From the NCBI GenBank assembly GCA_016932315.1, contig JAFGDD010000018.1, positions 51,969-115,968 of the forward strand: a DNA stretch of 64,000 bases. Reading direction: 5' to 3'. Below the pieces are notes generated by a model. The model saw only the letters and a program-made list of their open reading frames with translations, did no database searches and was not told where the DNA came from. Numbering within the stretch: the stretch's first letter is position 1; each line of letters opens with the position of its first letter. The position numbers were made by a program, and so were the translations under genes. This DNA comes from Candidatus Woesearchaeota archaeon (GTDB lineage: Archaea; Nanobdellota; Nanobdellia; Woesearchaeales; SM23-78). This document shows, piece by piece, positions 7,950-17,262 of the stretch.

Positions 7950-10900
7950 ATGCGTTCAAAGTTTTTTTTACTTGTAAGTATTATGCTCATCTTTCTTCTT
8001 GTTAGTTTTAAGGCGATGATTGGCGAGCCAGGACAGCCTCCCTTGAAAGTTGATAAGAGTGTTTATGAAGTAGAAGAGACTGTCACTCTGAGCATTAACC
8101 TTGACCCCTCGCAATACTATTTTTATTATCTTCTGATATCAGAAAAAAATAACAGCTATACCTACAAAGGTGATTTTAACCCTGCGATGTTCTTTTATCC
8201 TACAGAGGAAGGCATCTACACCATAGCCCTGGTTGAGAAATCAACCGGGGCAATTTATTATTCATTATCATTTAATGTAGACCCAAAGCCAGGGGCACAT
8301 GAGAAAGATTATCCTGTTTATATTGGTGGAACACCCGGCATTGGCTCTGGTTCCCCTTATGGCGCTGGCTCTGTAGGAGAAGATAAGCTGGCTAATGAGA
8401 GCATTAATATCCTTAACACCCTTAATATCACAGGGCAAATAAACCGCTCCACGACTTTTCCTCAGGAAATTAGGATTGAGGTTATCAAGGAGAAAATTAT
8501 TTCTCTTGAAAAGGATGATTTCCTTCCTGGAGAAAAGTTAAGGGCAACCCTTAACATTGAGATTATCAAGAACCAGGAAAAGTTCAGGCTTTACCATGTG
8601 TTCAACAACACAAGGAAGAAGTATATGGGGGATTTTGGCTTTATAGAGTTCTCTCCTGAAGGCATAGGCTTGCACGAGCTTGTGATTACTGATGATGCTA
8701 ACAATGTGGTTGACACTTATCGTTTCGAGGTAGTTGATTCAATAGCCCAGAGCTTTATTAAAGTGATTGATTATATTGGGCATATCCAAGAGTTTTCTGC
8801 TTTGCTTTATGATAAGTCAGGAAGAGCAATCAGCACTAAAGATAATCATGTTTTTGAGACCCTTGCCAGAAAAGAAAATGAAACTGAAACCGAAACTGAA
8901 ATTGAGGCCGAAATTGAGAATGAAATTGAAATAGATAATCAGGCTTATGACCTGGAAATAACTCCTGACCAAAACATCCTTAAACGCCTGAGATTTAATA
9001 ATCTTAAATTCAGGACTCTTCCTGGCGAGCTAAAAATTGGGGTTGATAATGTTCCTCTTAATCGATTAAACGTTAAGAACAGGAGAGTAATAAAGGCTTT
9101 TGCACTTGACCCTTCAAATCTTGACTTCACTAATGGAAGCGCTACTGCAGTTGCCTTAGGAACAGAATTATGGAAGTGCAAGGATTGGGCTTTTGAAGCC
9201 CAAGCTTGCATTGGTGAATGGGAAAAAGTCATGGACCTGACCCCGGGTCAGGAATATAATATAACCCTGACCATGGATGACCCTGGCTTTGCTGAGACTG
9301 CAATCACCATTATCAATACGCAAAGCTACCCGACTTATCGCGGCAACTGGACAGTGATGTTCAACACAACAGGAGTAGCAGACCTGGTTATAAGGGTGGT
9401 TGATGGAACCAGCTGGGATTATTCAGAGGAACCAGGACAGGAAACAGATTTAAGATTCTTTGAGGTTCGCTGCGGAAATGAGATACTTGCTTATGAGTGG
9501 GTTAATAATAGCGTGCTGATAACAAATTTTTCATGCTCAGAAAGGGCTTATGAGACCAGCCAGGTACTGACAGTAGGAGTGCACACTTTAGAGTTCAGGT
9601 TTGGGGAGGATGTAGATTATGCCCATAACCTGGTGGTTTATGAATATTGGCTCCAGACTCTTAATGCAGAATTTAACAATGGTACAAAGAGCAATATTAA
9701 TGTGAGCGCTGATTCTTTCATGCTTAACAGGACAACTTACCCTTGCACTGGCTCTCCTAGCTCTTGCGGAAGCTTCTCTTCAAACCCTCCTTGCTCGTCA
9801 ACATGTGGATGCACGTGGACTCCTAGTTATTGCTCTAATAACGGTGTTTGTGATGGCCTAGCTGAAGCCCCTTGCAGCTCTTGCCCTGGCTGCAGCTGGG
9901 CTACTTCCAGTTGCCCATTAGTTGAGGCATGGAACGGCTCAGCATGGGTTGCTGAGCATGAAGCTTTCCCTTTCTCTATATTCAAGTCAGTAAGCAGGAC
10001 TACTTATGATTCTCTGCCAAGCATTAAATGCATTGACGGAGAAGCAAAAATAAGGATTTATGAGAGCCTGCCTGAAATTACTTACCTGGATGATTTCAAG
10101 GCTTATGCTGTAAGTATTGAAAGCAATGAAAGTACTTTGAGAGACGGGGGAGATGAGACAGATGAGAAAGATGAGATAAAGCAGAGAGATGAGAAAGATG
10201 AGAAAGAAACCTTGAATAACCCATTAATGAAGCCGGACTTGGAAGGCAGAGTCAGGTTCATGAATAAGCAAGTCTTTCCTGTTGTATGCAATTCTACTTC
10301 TTACTCAAGCGAAGATTGCCTTGGTTTAATAAAAGAGATTGATAAAGAGTTTGCAGAGCCAGTGTTTAATCCCTCAAGAATTGATGACTGGCTAACTTTA
10401 GAATTTGACAATATTTCTTCCCCTGATGTAAAATTATATTTGGTTGTCAGGAAACAGAATTTCCTTGATGCATATTACATTTACATGGTCCATGCCATGG
10501 GAAAGAAAAATTTCCCTTTCTTCAGCGAAATATCTGCTCTTCCCGGGATTAGCTGGGTTACAAACAAATGGTGGGAAGACTCATTATTCTTCCAGGTAGA
10601 AGTATGGGATGATAGAAATCATAAGTGGATAAGGCAGGCAGCTTTTGGCGCAGGGCATCAACTCCCTAAAAGCGGAGGAGCAGATGATTTCCTAGTTTCA
10701 GTGCATAATCCTTGCGTAGCAGACTGCACAAACAAGTCTCTTAAGTTGAGGCTTAGGTTTATGACTGGCTCTTATGGGGTTGATTACGCCGCTGTCGATG
10801 ACTCACTTGACCCTGGTTTCAAAGTTCGCGAGATGGCTCCTAAAAGCATTGTCTTCAGTCAAAGCTCAGGGATTCAGCCTGCCAGTGAGTTCAAGAGGAC

Positions 10901-13900
10901 TATGACTAAGGATGATTTTTTCATTGTTACTTATGACTGCAACCAGAGCGAAGAGATATATACCTCAATAAGTGGGTATTATAATCATGGCGAGTTTGAC
11001 CAGCAGAGAGAAAAAGACCAGATATCTGCTTGGTATGAATACATAATGCTTTTCACCCTTGGCAAGGAATATGTTATCCAGACCGCCCAGGAAAAAGGTC
11101 TTTACAAGGGAGCAAAAAGCATGTGCGAATTTGAAAGCTCTGAGATAGAAGCACAAAAAAGGCCTGACGGGCTCTACATCTTCATAGCGTTTGTTTCAAT
11201 CATGACAGTAATTAATTTGCTCATCCTTTTATTTTTGTTCAAGCAAAAAAAAGCATTCATGATATGCTTGTTAGTATCAATAGTGGTTATAATAATCATC
11301 TTAATAATATCTAGCATTCCATATGTCATTTCAGGAGGAGTTTGCAGCGGGACCCTTAACTGCGGTAATTATAATGCAAGCCAGCCAGGATGTGAAGGAT
11401 GCAGCCAATGCTTATGGAGCCCAGATACCTGCGGCGGGTCAGCAAGTAATTGCAGCACTTTTAGCTCTCAGAGCGACTGCGGGACTTGCGGCTGCACATG
11501 GCAGCCATATTTCCTTAACGGCAGCCTTGTTTCCCAGGCAAAAGATACAGGCAGAGCCAGCCCTGTCTTCACTAATATATTCATAGCCAATACTACTCCT
11601 GCAGGAACCAATATCACCTGGGAATTGAGAGCATCAACTACTCAGGCAGGATTATCATCCGCGATCTGGTACACTAATCTTTCCCAAGTTCCTAGCATTA
11701 GATGGGTTCAATGGAGAATTAATCTAAGCAGCAACGGCTCAAGCACTCCTGTTGTTTATGATGTCAATCTAACATGGACTTTCACTGACAACCCTCCGAA
11801 CGTCACAGCCCTGAACTATCCAGGGAGCAGCTCTATTTTGAATTTCTCCCTTATCAGCTTTAATTTCACTGCTGTAGATGACTTTAATTTCACTAACTGC
11901 ACGCTTTACGGCAATTTTACTGGTGTATGGGCTGCAAATAAAACCTTGTTCAATGTAATTAATGGCTCAGTGAATAACATAACCATTACTTTGCCTGACG
12001 GAAGCTTCATATGGAACGTGCTTTGTTATGATAACTTTGACACTCCGCAACCTGACTGGCATGACTATAATTATTCTGTGATTGTTGACACTACTAATCC
12101 TCTTGTTGATTTTAGCACAGGAACTGCGAGTGATGCCTCCTTCAGTAACAATGCCTGGATTTATGTCAATGTTAGTGTTATCGAGTCCAATGAGAAGAAC
12201 ATAACTTTTCGCTTGTCTAACCAGTCTTCAGTACTAAACCTGACAACCCTTGGAGCCGGCAATAGGAGCATTAACTTCACTAGCTTGGCAGATGGAACGT
12301 ATTACTATAATGTTACTGTTTGTGATAACGCCAACCATTGCAGCTCAACCTTGACCAGGACTATTTACCTAGACAAAGTCAACCCTGTCATTTCTAATTG
12401 GGGCATTAACGGCACCTTATTCCTTATCAATAAGTACATATGCCTAAATGCAACTGTCAATGATGCTTTCTCAGGAGTTCATACTGTAACTGCTCAGGTT
12501 TTAAGGCCTGACATGGCTTATGAGAACATCACACTTCTTGACACTCAGATTACTTCTTGTGACAATGTAAACGGCAACGGAGTTTATTCCTCAGAGTACT
12601 TCTTGCAATTCTCAGGAAACTATACTTGGCAGGTTGTGTATGCCAATGATAGCGCAGGCAACACGCAATCAAACATCACTAACCTTGAATGGAATGTTAC
12701 TACAATTGGAGGCATGACTGTTAGCATGCTTACTCCCTTATCTGACCTTAAGATTAACGAGTCAGAACATAATTACCAGTATCAGCAGAATTGCAGCGTA
12801 AGCTGCAACCCTGACGGCTCAAACTGTACAAATGTGACTTTGTTCGCAGAGTATAATCCCGGCGTTTTCCAGCCAATAACAACCCTGACCACAGGCCTTG
12901 TTAATGATGAGAACAGCTTTATCTGCGGGAACCTTACATCAGGAGGAGCGAACTGCACCCATACCTTCAACATCACTGCAGGAGAAGATTCCGGGGGCAA
13001 TATTTGGCTCATAAGGTGCAGCGCATCATCTAATAACGTAGGCTCTTTTGTGTCATCGCCAGTCAACCTTACTGTCAACAATCATCCTTATCCTGCTTTT
13101 ACATTTCCCCAGAATAATAGCTGGATTAGCGGCTTGACAAACCTTAATGCATCTTCAAGTTTTGATTCAGACGGCACAATCACTAATTACCTGTTTGAGT
13201 ATGATAACAACACAGGATTCCCATCTTCATCTATTATCTGCAACAGCGCAAGCAGCAACTGCACTTGGAACACCACGCAGCAGGACCAGTGCCAGAACAA
13301 CACAAAAACATGCTACTTGAGAGTCAGGGTTACGGATAATGACGGGCTTAGCAACGCAACATACATCCTCATAGGCTTTGACACGAACGGGCCAGTAACT
13401 ACTCTTGACAGGCCAAGTAATTCAAGCATTGTAAGCGGCTCATCAACAGTTGTGAATGCAACAGCTGTTGATAATGAGATCGGAAATATTAGTGCAGTCA
13501 TTTTTGAGTATCGCCAGAACTCAAGTGCATCGTGGGTATTTGCTTGTGCTGACAGCATAGGGCCGACATACGATTGCGCATGGACTCTTTCTGGCTTGCC
13601 AGATGGTAATGAATATGAATTTAGGGCTTATGCTAATGATAGCTTTGGCAATTTCGGAGGGTATGATACGCATATTAACATAACAGTTGATAATTCTGCC
13701 CCACAAATCAGCTTGGTATCACCTGAGAATAATTATATTGACACTGACGGCGACCTGACTTTTGTTTATACTATATCTGACTTGTCTCCTATGTCTAACT
13801 GCTCATTGATAATTAATAGTACCATAAACCAGACTAACTCTTCTGTGCAAAGAGGGGTGGAGCAGTACTTTTACTTGTCAGGATTGGCAAATGGTTTTCA

Positions 13901-16616
13901 GGCTAACTGGAGCATCAACTGCACAGACACCAATGGCTTGAAGAATATGAGCGCTACAAGGAACTTTTCAGTACAGAAAAACGCTAATATGACTATTATC
14001 CTCTCAATAAATAGGTCATCTTATACTTTTGGGGAGAGCATAAGCTTTACAAACAACGTCACTGACGATTATCATGTGGGGATAAGCAGCGTTAATGTTT
14101 CAACCGCAGTTATTTTTGCTAACACAACCATGCCCTGGTGGAACTCTTCGTGGCAGAGGAGGAAGCCCATCACCCTAAGCAGCGCTTCTTCCTTGGCTGG
14201 TGCAATGGTGGAAGTAAACATCAGTGGGCTTGACGGGAACATCACCAGCTGTGATAACGAGCTCAGGGTTGTTTTATTGACTAATGCAAAAGAGGTTGTT
14301 TCTGTTAATAGGACTGTTGTATCAGGGGATAACTCTAATTATTGCGTTGTAAGATTCAGGGCTAATATAACTGCAGGAGTGAACAACACTGCCTATTACG
14401 CTTATTATAATAATTCAGCAGCATCAAACCCTAATAATAATGAGACCAGGCTTACTCAGAACAGGACTACTGTTGCTATTGGAGGAAGCCTAATATCAAC
14501 AGGAGCAGGATATAATGTTGATGGTGGAAGCTATATAAACACAACCAGTGACGATGGAGCTTATTATGCTGTAGGAAGGAATAATGGGGCTTTCTCAGGG
14601 ACTGATCTTGGAGCTTATATCAACCTTAGCTATAATACCACTGTCGCAGGAATTAATGAAAGCGACTTTACCTCTATCAACTTCACTATTAATTACTGCC
14701 ATACAGCAGATGTTACTGCGCCAATAACATGCACTGGCGTTTCTCCAGGAACAGCCAATAATCCTGCAAATGCAGAAATGTATGATTTTGACAGCAGCAC
14801 ATGGGTTGTTTTTGATGATTTCTTCCAGGATACAGGCTCTGTAGCTGAGAGAAATGGGACTCTCTATAACAGCTCTAACCTAGGAAGATTTATCCAGAAT
14901 AGCACAGGAATTGTGTGGGTTCGCTATGAGACAGATATTGTGCTAGGCACTGGCGCAGATACCTCATTTGCCCTTGATTATGCCAACCTAAACAATTTTT
15001 ACCTTGAAAGAATATATGGTAGTGTTGGCAGCATTGGTCAGACCCAGCGCCTGGTTGCAAGCAACTCTTCAATAACAAACTATGATGGCTTGTGGGACTG
15101 GAACTGGAACACAACTGGCCAGTTAGCAGGAACTTATTCAGCAGTTTCCCTCGCAGCCAAGACAAGCTATAACAATGACTATGACTATGTGTGGTTTAAT
15201 TTGTCAGGCGATAACCTTGCCCCTGTGATTAAGCTCATAAGCCCAGAGAATAATAGTTTCCTGAAGGGAACAGGAGCAATTATTTTCTACTATAATGTAA
15301 GCGATAATAACAGCGCAGTTGCCAACTGCTCGTTGATTATTAATGGCAGCATTATTAACACTACCAATAGTCCTCAAGAAGATATAACACTTAACTTCAC
15401 TCAAAACACTCTGGGAGAGTCGCAATATAACTGGAGCATTAACTGCACAGACCCTGGCGGGAACCAGAACAGCTCAGAAACAAGGAAGCTGAATATTGAT
15501 AACACAGGACCAGTGGCTCTAATGGACAGGCCCCTTAATGATTCCACCATAAACGCAGTGATTGATGGTTTCTTCTATAATATTAACGCCAGCGTAACTG
15601 ACCAGGGTGTAGGCAACATGAGCAGAGTAATCTTCCTTTATCGCTACAACAGCACAGACACTTGGAAGCCTGCATGCATTGATAGTGATGGAGTTGCTCC
15701 TTATAATTGCAGCTGGGGCCTCACAGGGTTAACCAATGGAGATGACTATGAAGTATTGGTTTATGCAAACGATACCCTTGGCAACATGGGAGCTAACAAT
15801 TCACACATCAACATAACTATAATAACCACTTCTATTGCAGTTAATACTGTTCTCATAGAGGATGACATCTATTCTCCTGTTGATCAGATTGATTTACAGG
15901 CAGGAACCACTAAGAATGTTTATTGCAACGTGACAGTGGTTGATCCAATTGTTTACACTGACATCGTAGGCGTTAATGCAACATTTTTCTCGCTCTCAAC
16001 CACTTATGACGCTGCTGATAATAACAGGACGCATTACACCAACAACAGCTGTGCATTCCTTACAGGAGGAGGAGACACTGCTTATTACCAGTGCGCATTC
16101 ACTCTATGGCACTTCGCCATTAACGGCACCTGGAATTGCACAGCTGTTACATGGAATACTTATACAGGGGCTAATTCCAGCGACAACACCTCTGTGAATC
16201 AATTATTTGCTTTGAATGTTTCGACAAGCGTTGTTGACTACGGAAGCCTGCAGCCAGATAATATCTCATCCAATGTGACTGTGAACATTAGCAATGTAGG
16301 GAATATGCCTATGAATGTGAGCGTTTACGGATTCGGTGGTGATGATGAAACCACAGGAGCAGGCTTGTCAATGGTTTGCCAGATCAATAACATCACTATT
16401 GAGTTTGAGAGGTTTGCGACCAACAACACTGCTGATTACAATTCCAAGAGGCAATTATCAGGCTCACTCCAAGACTTGCAATTCACAATTCCTTCAAAGA
16501 ACGTTTATGATGATGTGGTGCAGAACTCAACTTACTGGCAGTTCATGGTGCCGCCGCAATACCAGGCATTTGGCCAGTGCAACGGCAGCGTTGTGTTCGT
16601 GGCGGAGAGCCCCTAG
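7950..16616 (+). CDS. Giant modular surface protein (2888 aa) ending in a family B domain
   Basis: The N-terminal signal peptide (about 5-25) is followed by an Ig-like domain also seen at the N-terminus of the 1729-residue giant at 57261. A WKCKDW...C-GEW-K-MDLTPG module (about 409-440) is shared with that protein too. Acidic low-complexity runs lie at about 309-330 and 730-754. Two adjacent membrane helices sit in the middle (about 1074-1127), and the part after them begins like a second secreted protein with Cys-rich CGG/CGC repeats. The second half is a chain of Ig-like repeats (VDxxAP hinges) with a DUF2341-like domain (about 2060-2157, starting WWNSSWQRRKPI) and ends in a family B domain (about 2650-2888). 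It is heavily loaded with sequons. I infer a surface adhesin or glycoprotein coat component. Confidence 0.8.
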   Translation: MRSKFFLLVSIMLIFLLVSFKAMIGEPGQPPLKVDKSVYEVEETVTLSINLDPSQYYFYYLLISEKNNSYTYKGDFNPAMFFYPTEEGIYTIALVEKSTGAIYYSLSFNVDPKPGAHEKDYPVYIGGTPGIGSGSPYGAGSVGEDKLANESINILNTLNITGQINRSTTFPQEIRIEVIKEKIISLEKDDFLPGEKLRATLNIEIIKNQEKFRLYHVFNNTRKKYMGDFGFIEFSPEGIGLHELVITDDANNVVDTYRFEVVDSIAQSFIKVIDYIGHIQEFSALLYDKSGRAISTKDNHVFETLARKENETETETEIEAEIENEIEIDNQAYDLEITPDQNILKRLRFNNLKFRTLPGELKIGVDNVPLNRLNVKNRRVIKAFALDPSNLDFTNGSATAVALGTELWKCKDWAFEAQACIGEWEKVMDLTPGQEYNITLTMDDPGFAETAITIINTQSYPTYRGNWTVMFNTTGVADLVIRVVDGTSWDYSEEPGQETDLRFFEVRCGNEILAYEWVNNSVLITNFSCSERAYETSQVLTVGVHTLEFRFGEDVDYAHNLVVYEYWLQTLNAEFNNGTKSNINVSADSFMLNRTTYPCTGSPSSCGSFSSNPPCSSTCGCTWTPSYCSNNGVCDGLAEAPCSSCPGCSWATSSCPLVEAWNGSAWVAEHEAFPFSIFKSVSRTTYDSLPSIKCIDGEAKIRIYESLPEITYLDDFKAYAVSIESNESTLRDGGDETDEKDEIKQRDEKDEKETLNNPLMKPDLEGRVRFMNKQVFPVVCNSTSYSSEDCLGLIKEIDKEFAEPVFNPSRIDDWLTLEFDNISSPDVKLYLVVRKQNFLDAYYIYMVHAMGKKNFPFFSEISALPGISWVTNKWWEDSLFFQVEVWDDRNHKWIRQAAFGAGHQLPKSGGADDFLVSVHNPCVADCTNKSLKLRLRFMTGSYGVDYAAVDDSLDPGFKVREMAPKSIVFSQSSGIQPASEFKRTMTKDDFFIVTYDCNQSEEIYTSISGYYNHGEFDQQREKDQISAWYEYIMLFTLGKEYVIQTAQEKGLYKGAKSMCEFESSEIEAQKRPDGLYIFIAFVSIMTVINLLILLFLFKQKKAFMICLLVSIVVIIIILIISSIPYVISGGVCSGTLNCGNYNASQPGCEGCSQCLWSPDTCGGSASNCSTFSSQSDCGTCGCTWQPYFLNGSLVSQAKDTGRASPVFTNIFIANTTPAGTNITWELRASTTQAGLSSAIWYTNLSQVPSIRWVQWRINLSSNGSSTPVVYDVNLTWTFTDNPPNVTALNYPGSSSILNFSLISFNFTAVDDFNFTNCTLYGNFTGVWAANKTLFNVINGSVNNITITLPDGSFIWNVLCYDNFDTPQPDWHDYNYSVIVDTTNPLVDFSTGTASDASFSNNAWIYVNVSVIESNEKNITFRLSNQSSVLNLTTLGAGNRSINFTSLADGTYYYNVTVCDNANHCSSTLTRTIYLDKVNPVISNWGINGTLFLINKYICLNATVNDAFSGVHTVTAQVLRPDMAYENITLLDTQITSCDNVNGNGVYSSEYFLQFSGNYTWQVVYANDSAGNTQSNITNLEWNVTTIGGMTVSMLTPLSDLKINESEHNYQYQQNCSVSCNPDGSNCTNVTLFAEYNPGVFQPITTLTTGLVNDENSFICGNLTSGGANCTHTFNITAGEDSGGNIWLIRCSASSNNVGSFVSSPVNLTVNNHPYPAFTFPQNNSWISGLTNLNASSSFDSDGTITNYLFEYDNNTGFPSSSIICNSASSNCTWNTTQQDQCQNNTKTCYLRVRVTDNDGLSNATYILIGFDTNGPVTTLDRPSNSSIVSGSSTVVNATAVDNEIGNISAVIFEYRQNSSASWVFACADSIGPTYDCAWTLSGLPDGNEYEFRAYANDSFGNFGGYDTHINITVDNSAPQISLVSPENNYIDTDGDLTFVYTISDLSPMSNCSLIINSTINQTNSSVQRGVEQYFYLSGLANGFQANWSINCTDTNGLKNMSATRNFSVQKNANMTIILSINRSSYTFGESISFTNNVTDDYHVGISSVNVSTAVIFANTTMPWWNSSWQRRKPITLSSASSLAGAMVEVNISGLDGNITSCDNELRVVLLTNAKEVVSVNRTVVSGDNSNYCVVRFRANITAGVNNTAYYAYYNNSAASNPNNNETRLTQNRTTVAIGGSLISTGAGYNVDGGSYINTTSDDGAYYAVGRNNGAFSGTDLGAYINLSYNTTVAGINESDFTSINFTINYCHTADVTAPITCTGVSPGTANNPANAEMYDFDSSTWVVFDDFFQDTGSVAERNGTLYNSSNLGRFIQNSTGIVWVRYETDIVLGTGADTSFALDYANLNNFYLERIYGSVGSIGQTQRLVASNSSITNYDGLWDWNWNTTGQLAGTYSAVSLAAKTSYNNDYDYVWFNLSGDNLAPVIKLISPENNSFLKGTGAIIFYYNVSDNNSAVANCSLIINGSIINTTNSPQEDITLNFTQNTLGESQYNWSINCTDPGGNQNSSETRKLNIDNTGPVALMDRPLNDSTINAVIDGFFYNINASVTDQGVGNMSRVIFLYRYNSTDTWKPACIDSDGVAPYNCSWGLTGLTNGDDYEVLVYANDTLGNMGANNSHINITIITTSIAVNTVLIEDDIYSPVDQIDLQAGTTKNVYCNVTVVDPIVYTDIVGVNATFFSLSTTYDAADNNRTHYTNNSCAFLTGGGDTAYYQCAFTLWHFAINGTWNCTAVTWNTYTGANSSDNTSVNQLFALNVSTSVVDYGSLQPDNISSNVTVNISNVGNMPMNVSVYGFGGDDETTGAGLSMVCQINNITIEFERFATNNTADYNSKRQLSGSLQDLQFTIPSKNVYDDVVQNSTYWQFMVPPQYQAFGQCNGSVVFVAESP

Positions 16617-16673
16617 AGTTATAAGAACTTAATTTTCGATAACTAAATAAACCAGCCTGTTCTTTTTGTTTTT

Positions 16674-17177
16674 ATGCCTGAACTAATGGATGTTATTGAT
16701 AGGAACGGTAAGATTATCGGTTCTGCCACGCGCGAAGAGATAAGGCGCAGGAATCTTTTGCACAGAGGAGTCGCAGTGGTGGTGTTTAATTCCAAGGCAC
16801 AGGTTTTTGTGAATAAAAGGGTGATGAAAAAGGATATCTATCGCGGGATGTATGATATGTTCTGCGGTGGAGGGGTTCAATCGGGTGAAAGCCCTGAATC
16901 TGCAGCTACAAGAGAATTGAAGGAAGAGCTAGGGATTAAAAATCCAGAAACAATATTCTTGTTTAAGAAAAGATGCAGGTCCGATAATAATAATGTTTTG
17001 ATGCACATTTATGCCTGCAAATATGATGGCAGGATAAAGATTCAGAAAGAGGAAATTGAAAAAGGTTTTTTTCTCTCAGTGCCAGAATTAGAGGAATTAG
17101 TTAAAAAGAATCAGTTCTGCCCAAAAGGCCCTTATCTTTTCAGGCTTTGCAAGAAATATCTTGATCAGATAAGATGA
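16674..17177 (+). CDS. Nudix hydrolase
   Basis: 167 residues. A complete Nudix box lies at about 67-89: GGVQSGESPESAATRELKEE followed by LGI, with the REx2EE metal-binding glutamates intact. The N-terminal MDVIDRNGKIIGSATREEI segment is like the IDI/YfcD branch of Nudix proteins. The family hydrolyses nucleoside diphosphate linked to another moiety; the substrate here cannot be read. It lies about 60 bases after the giant surface gene and converges with the helicase gene, with an A/T-rich tandem-repeat stretch (17190-17255) between them. Confidence 0.88.
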   Translation: MPELMDVIDRNGKIIGSATREEIRRRNLLHRGVAVVVFNSKAQVFVNKRVMKKDIYRGMYDMFCGGGVQSGESPESAATRELKEELGIKNPETIFLFKKRCRSDNNNVLMHIYACKYDGRIKIQKEEIEKGFFLSVPELEELVKKNQFCPKGPYLFRLCKKYLDQIR

Positions 17178-17262
17178 TATGAAATTATAAAATAACTAAA
17201 ATAAATAAAGTAAATAAAGCAAATAGAATGAATAAAATGAATAAAATGAATTTGATTCTTGA

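Noticed and set aside
17190..17255. Functional repeat between the Nudix and helicase genes
   Set aside because: Simple A/T-rich near-repeats (AATAAAATG-like) between convergent genes; explained by composition.
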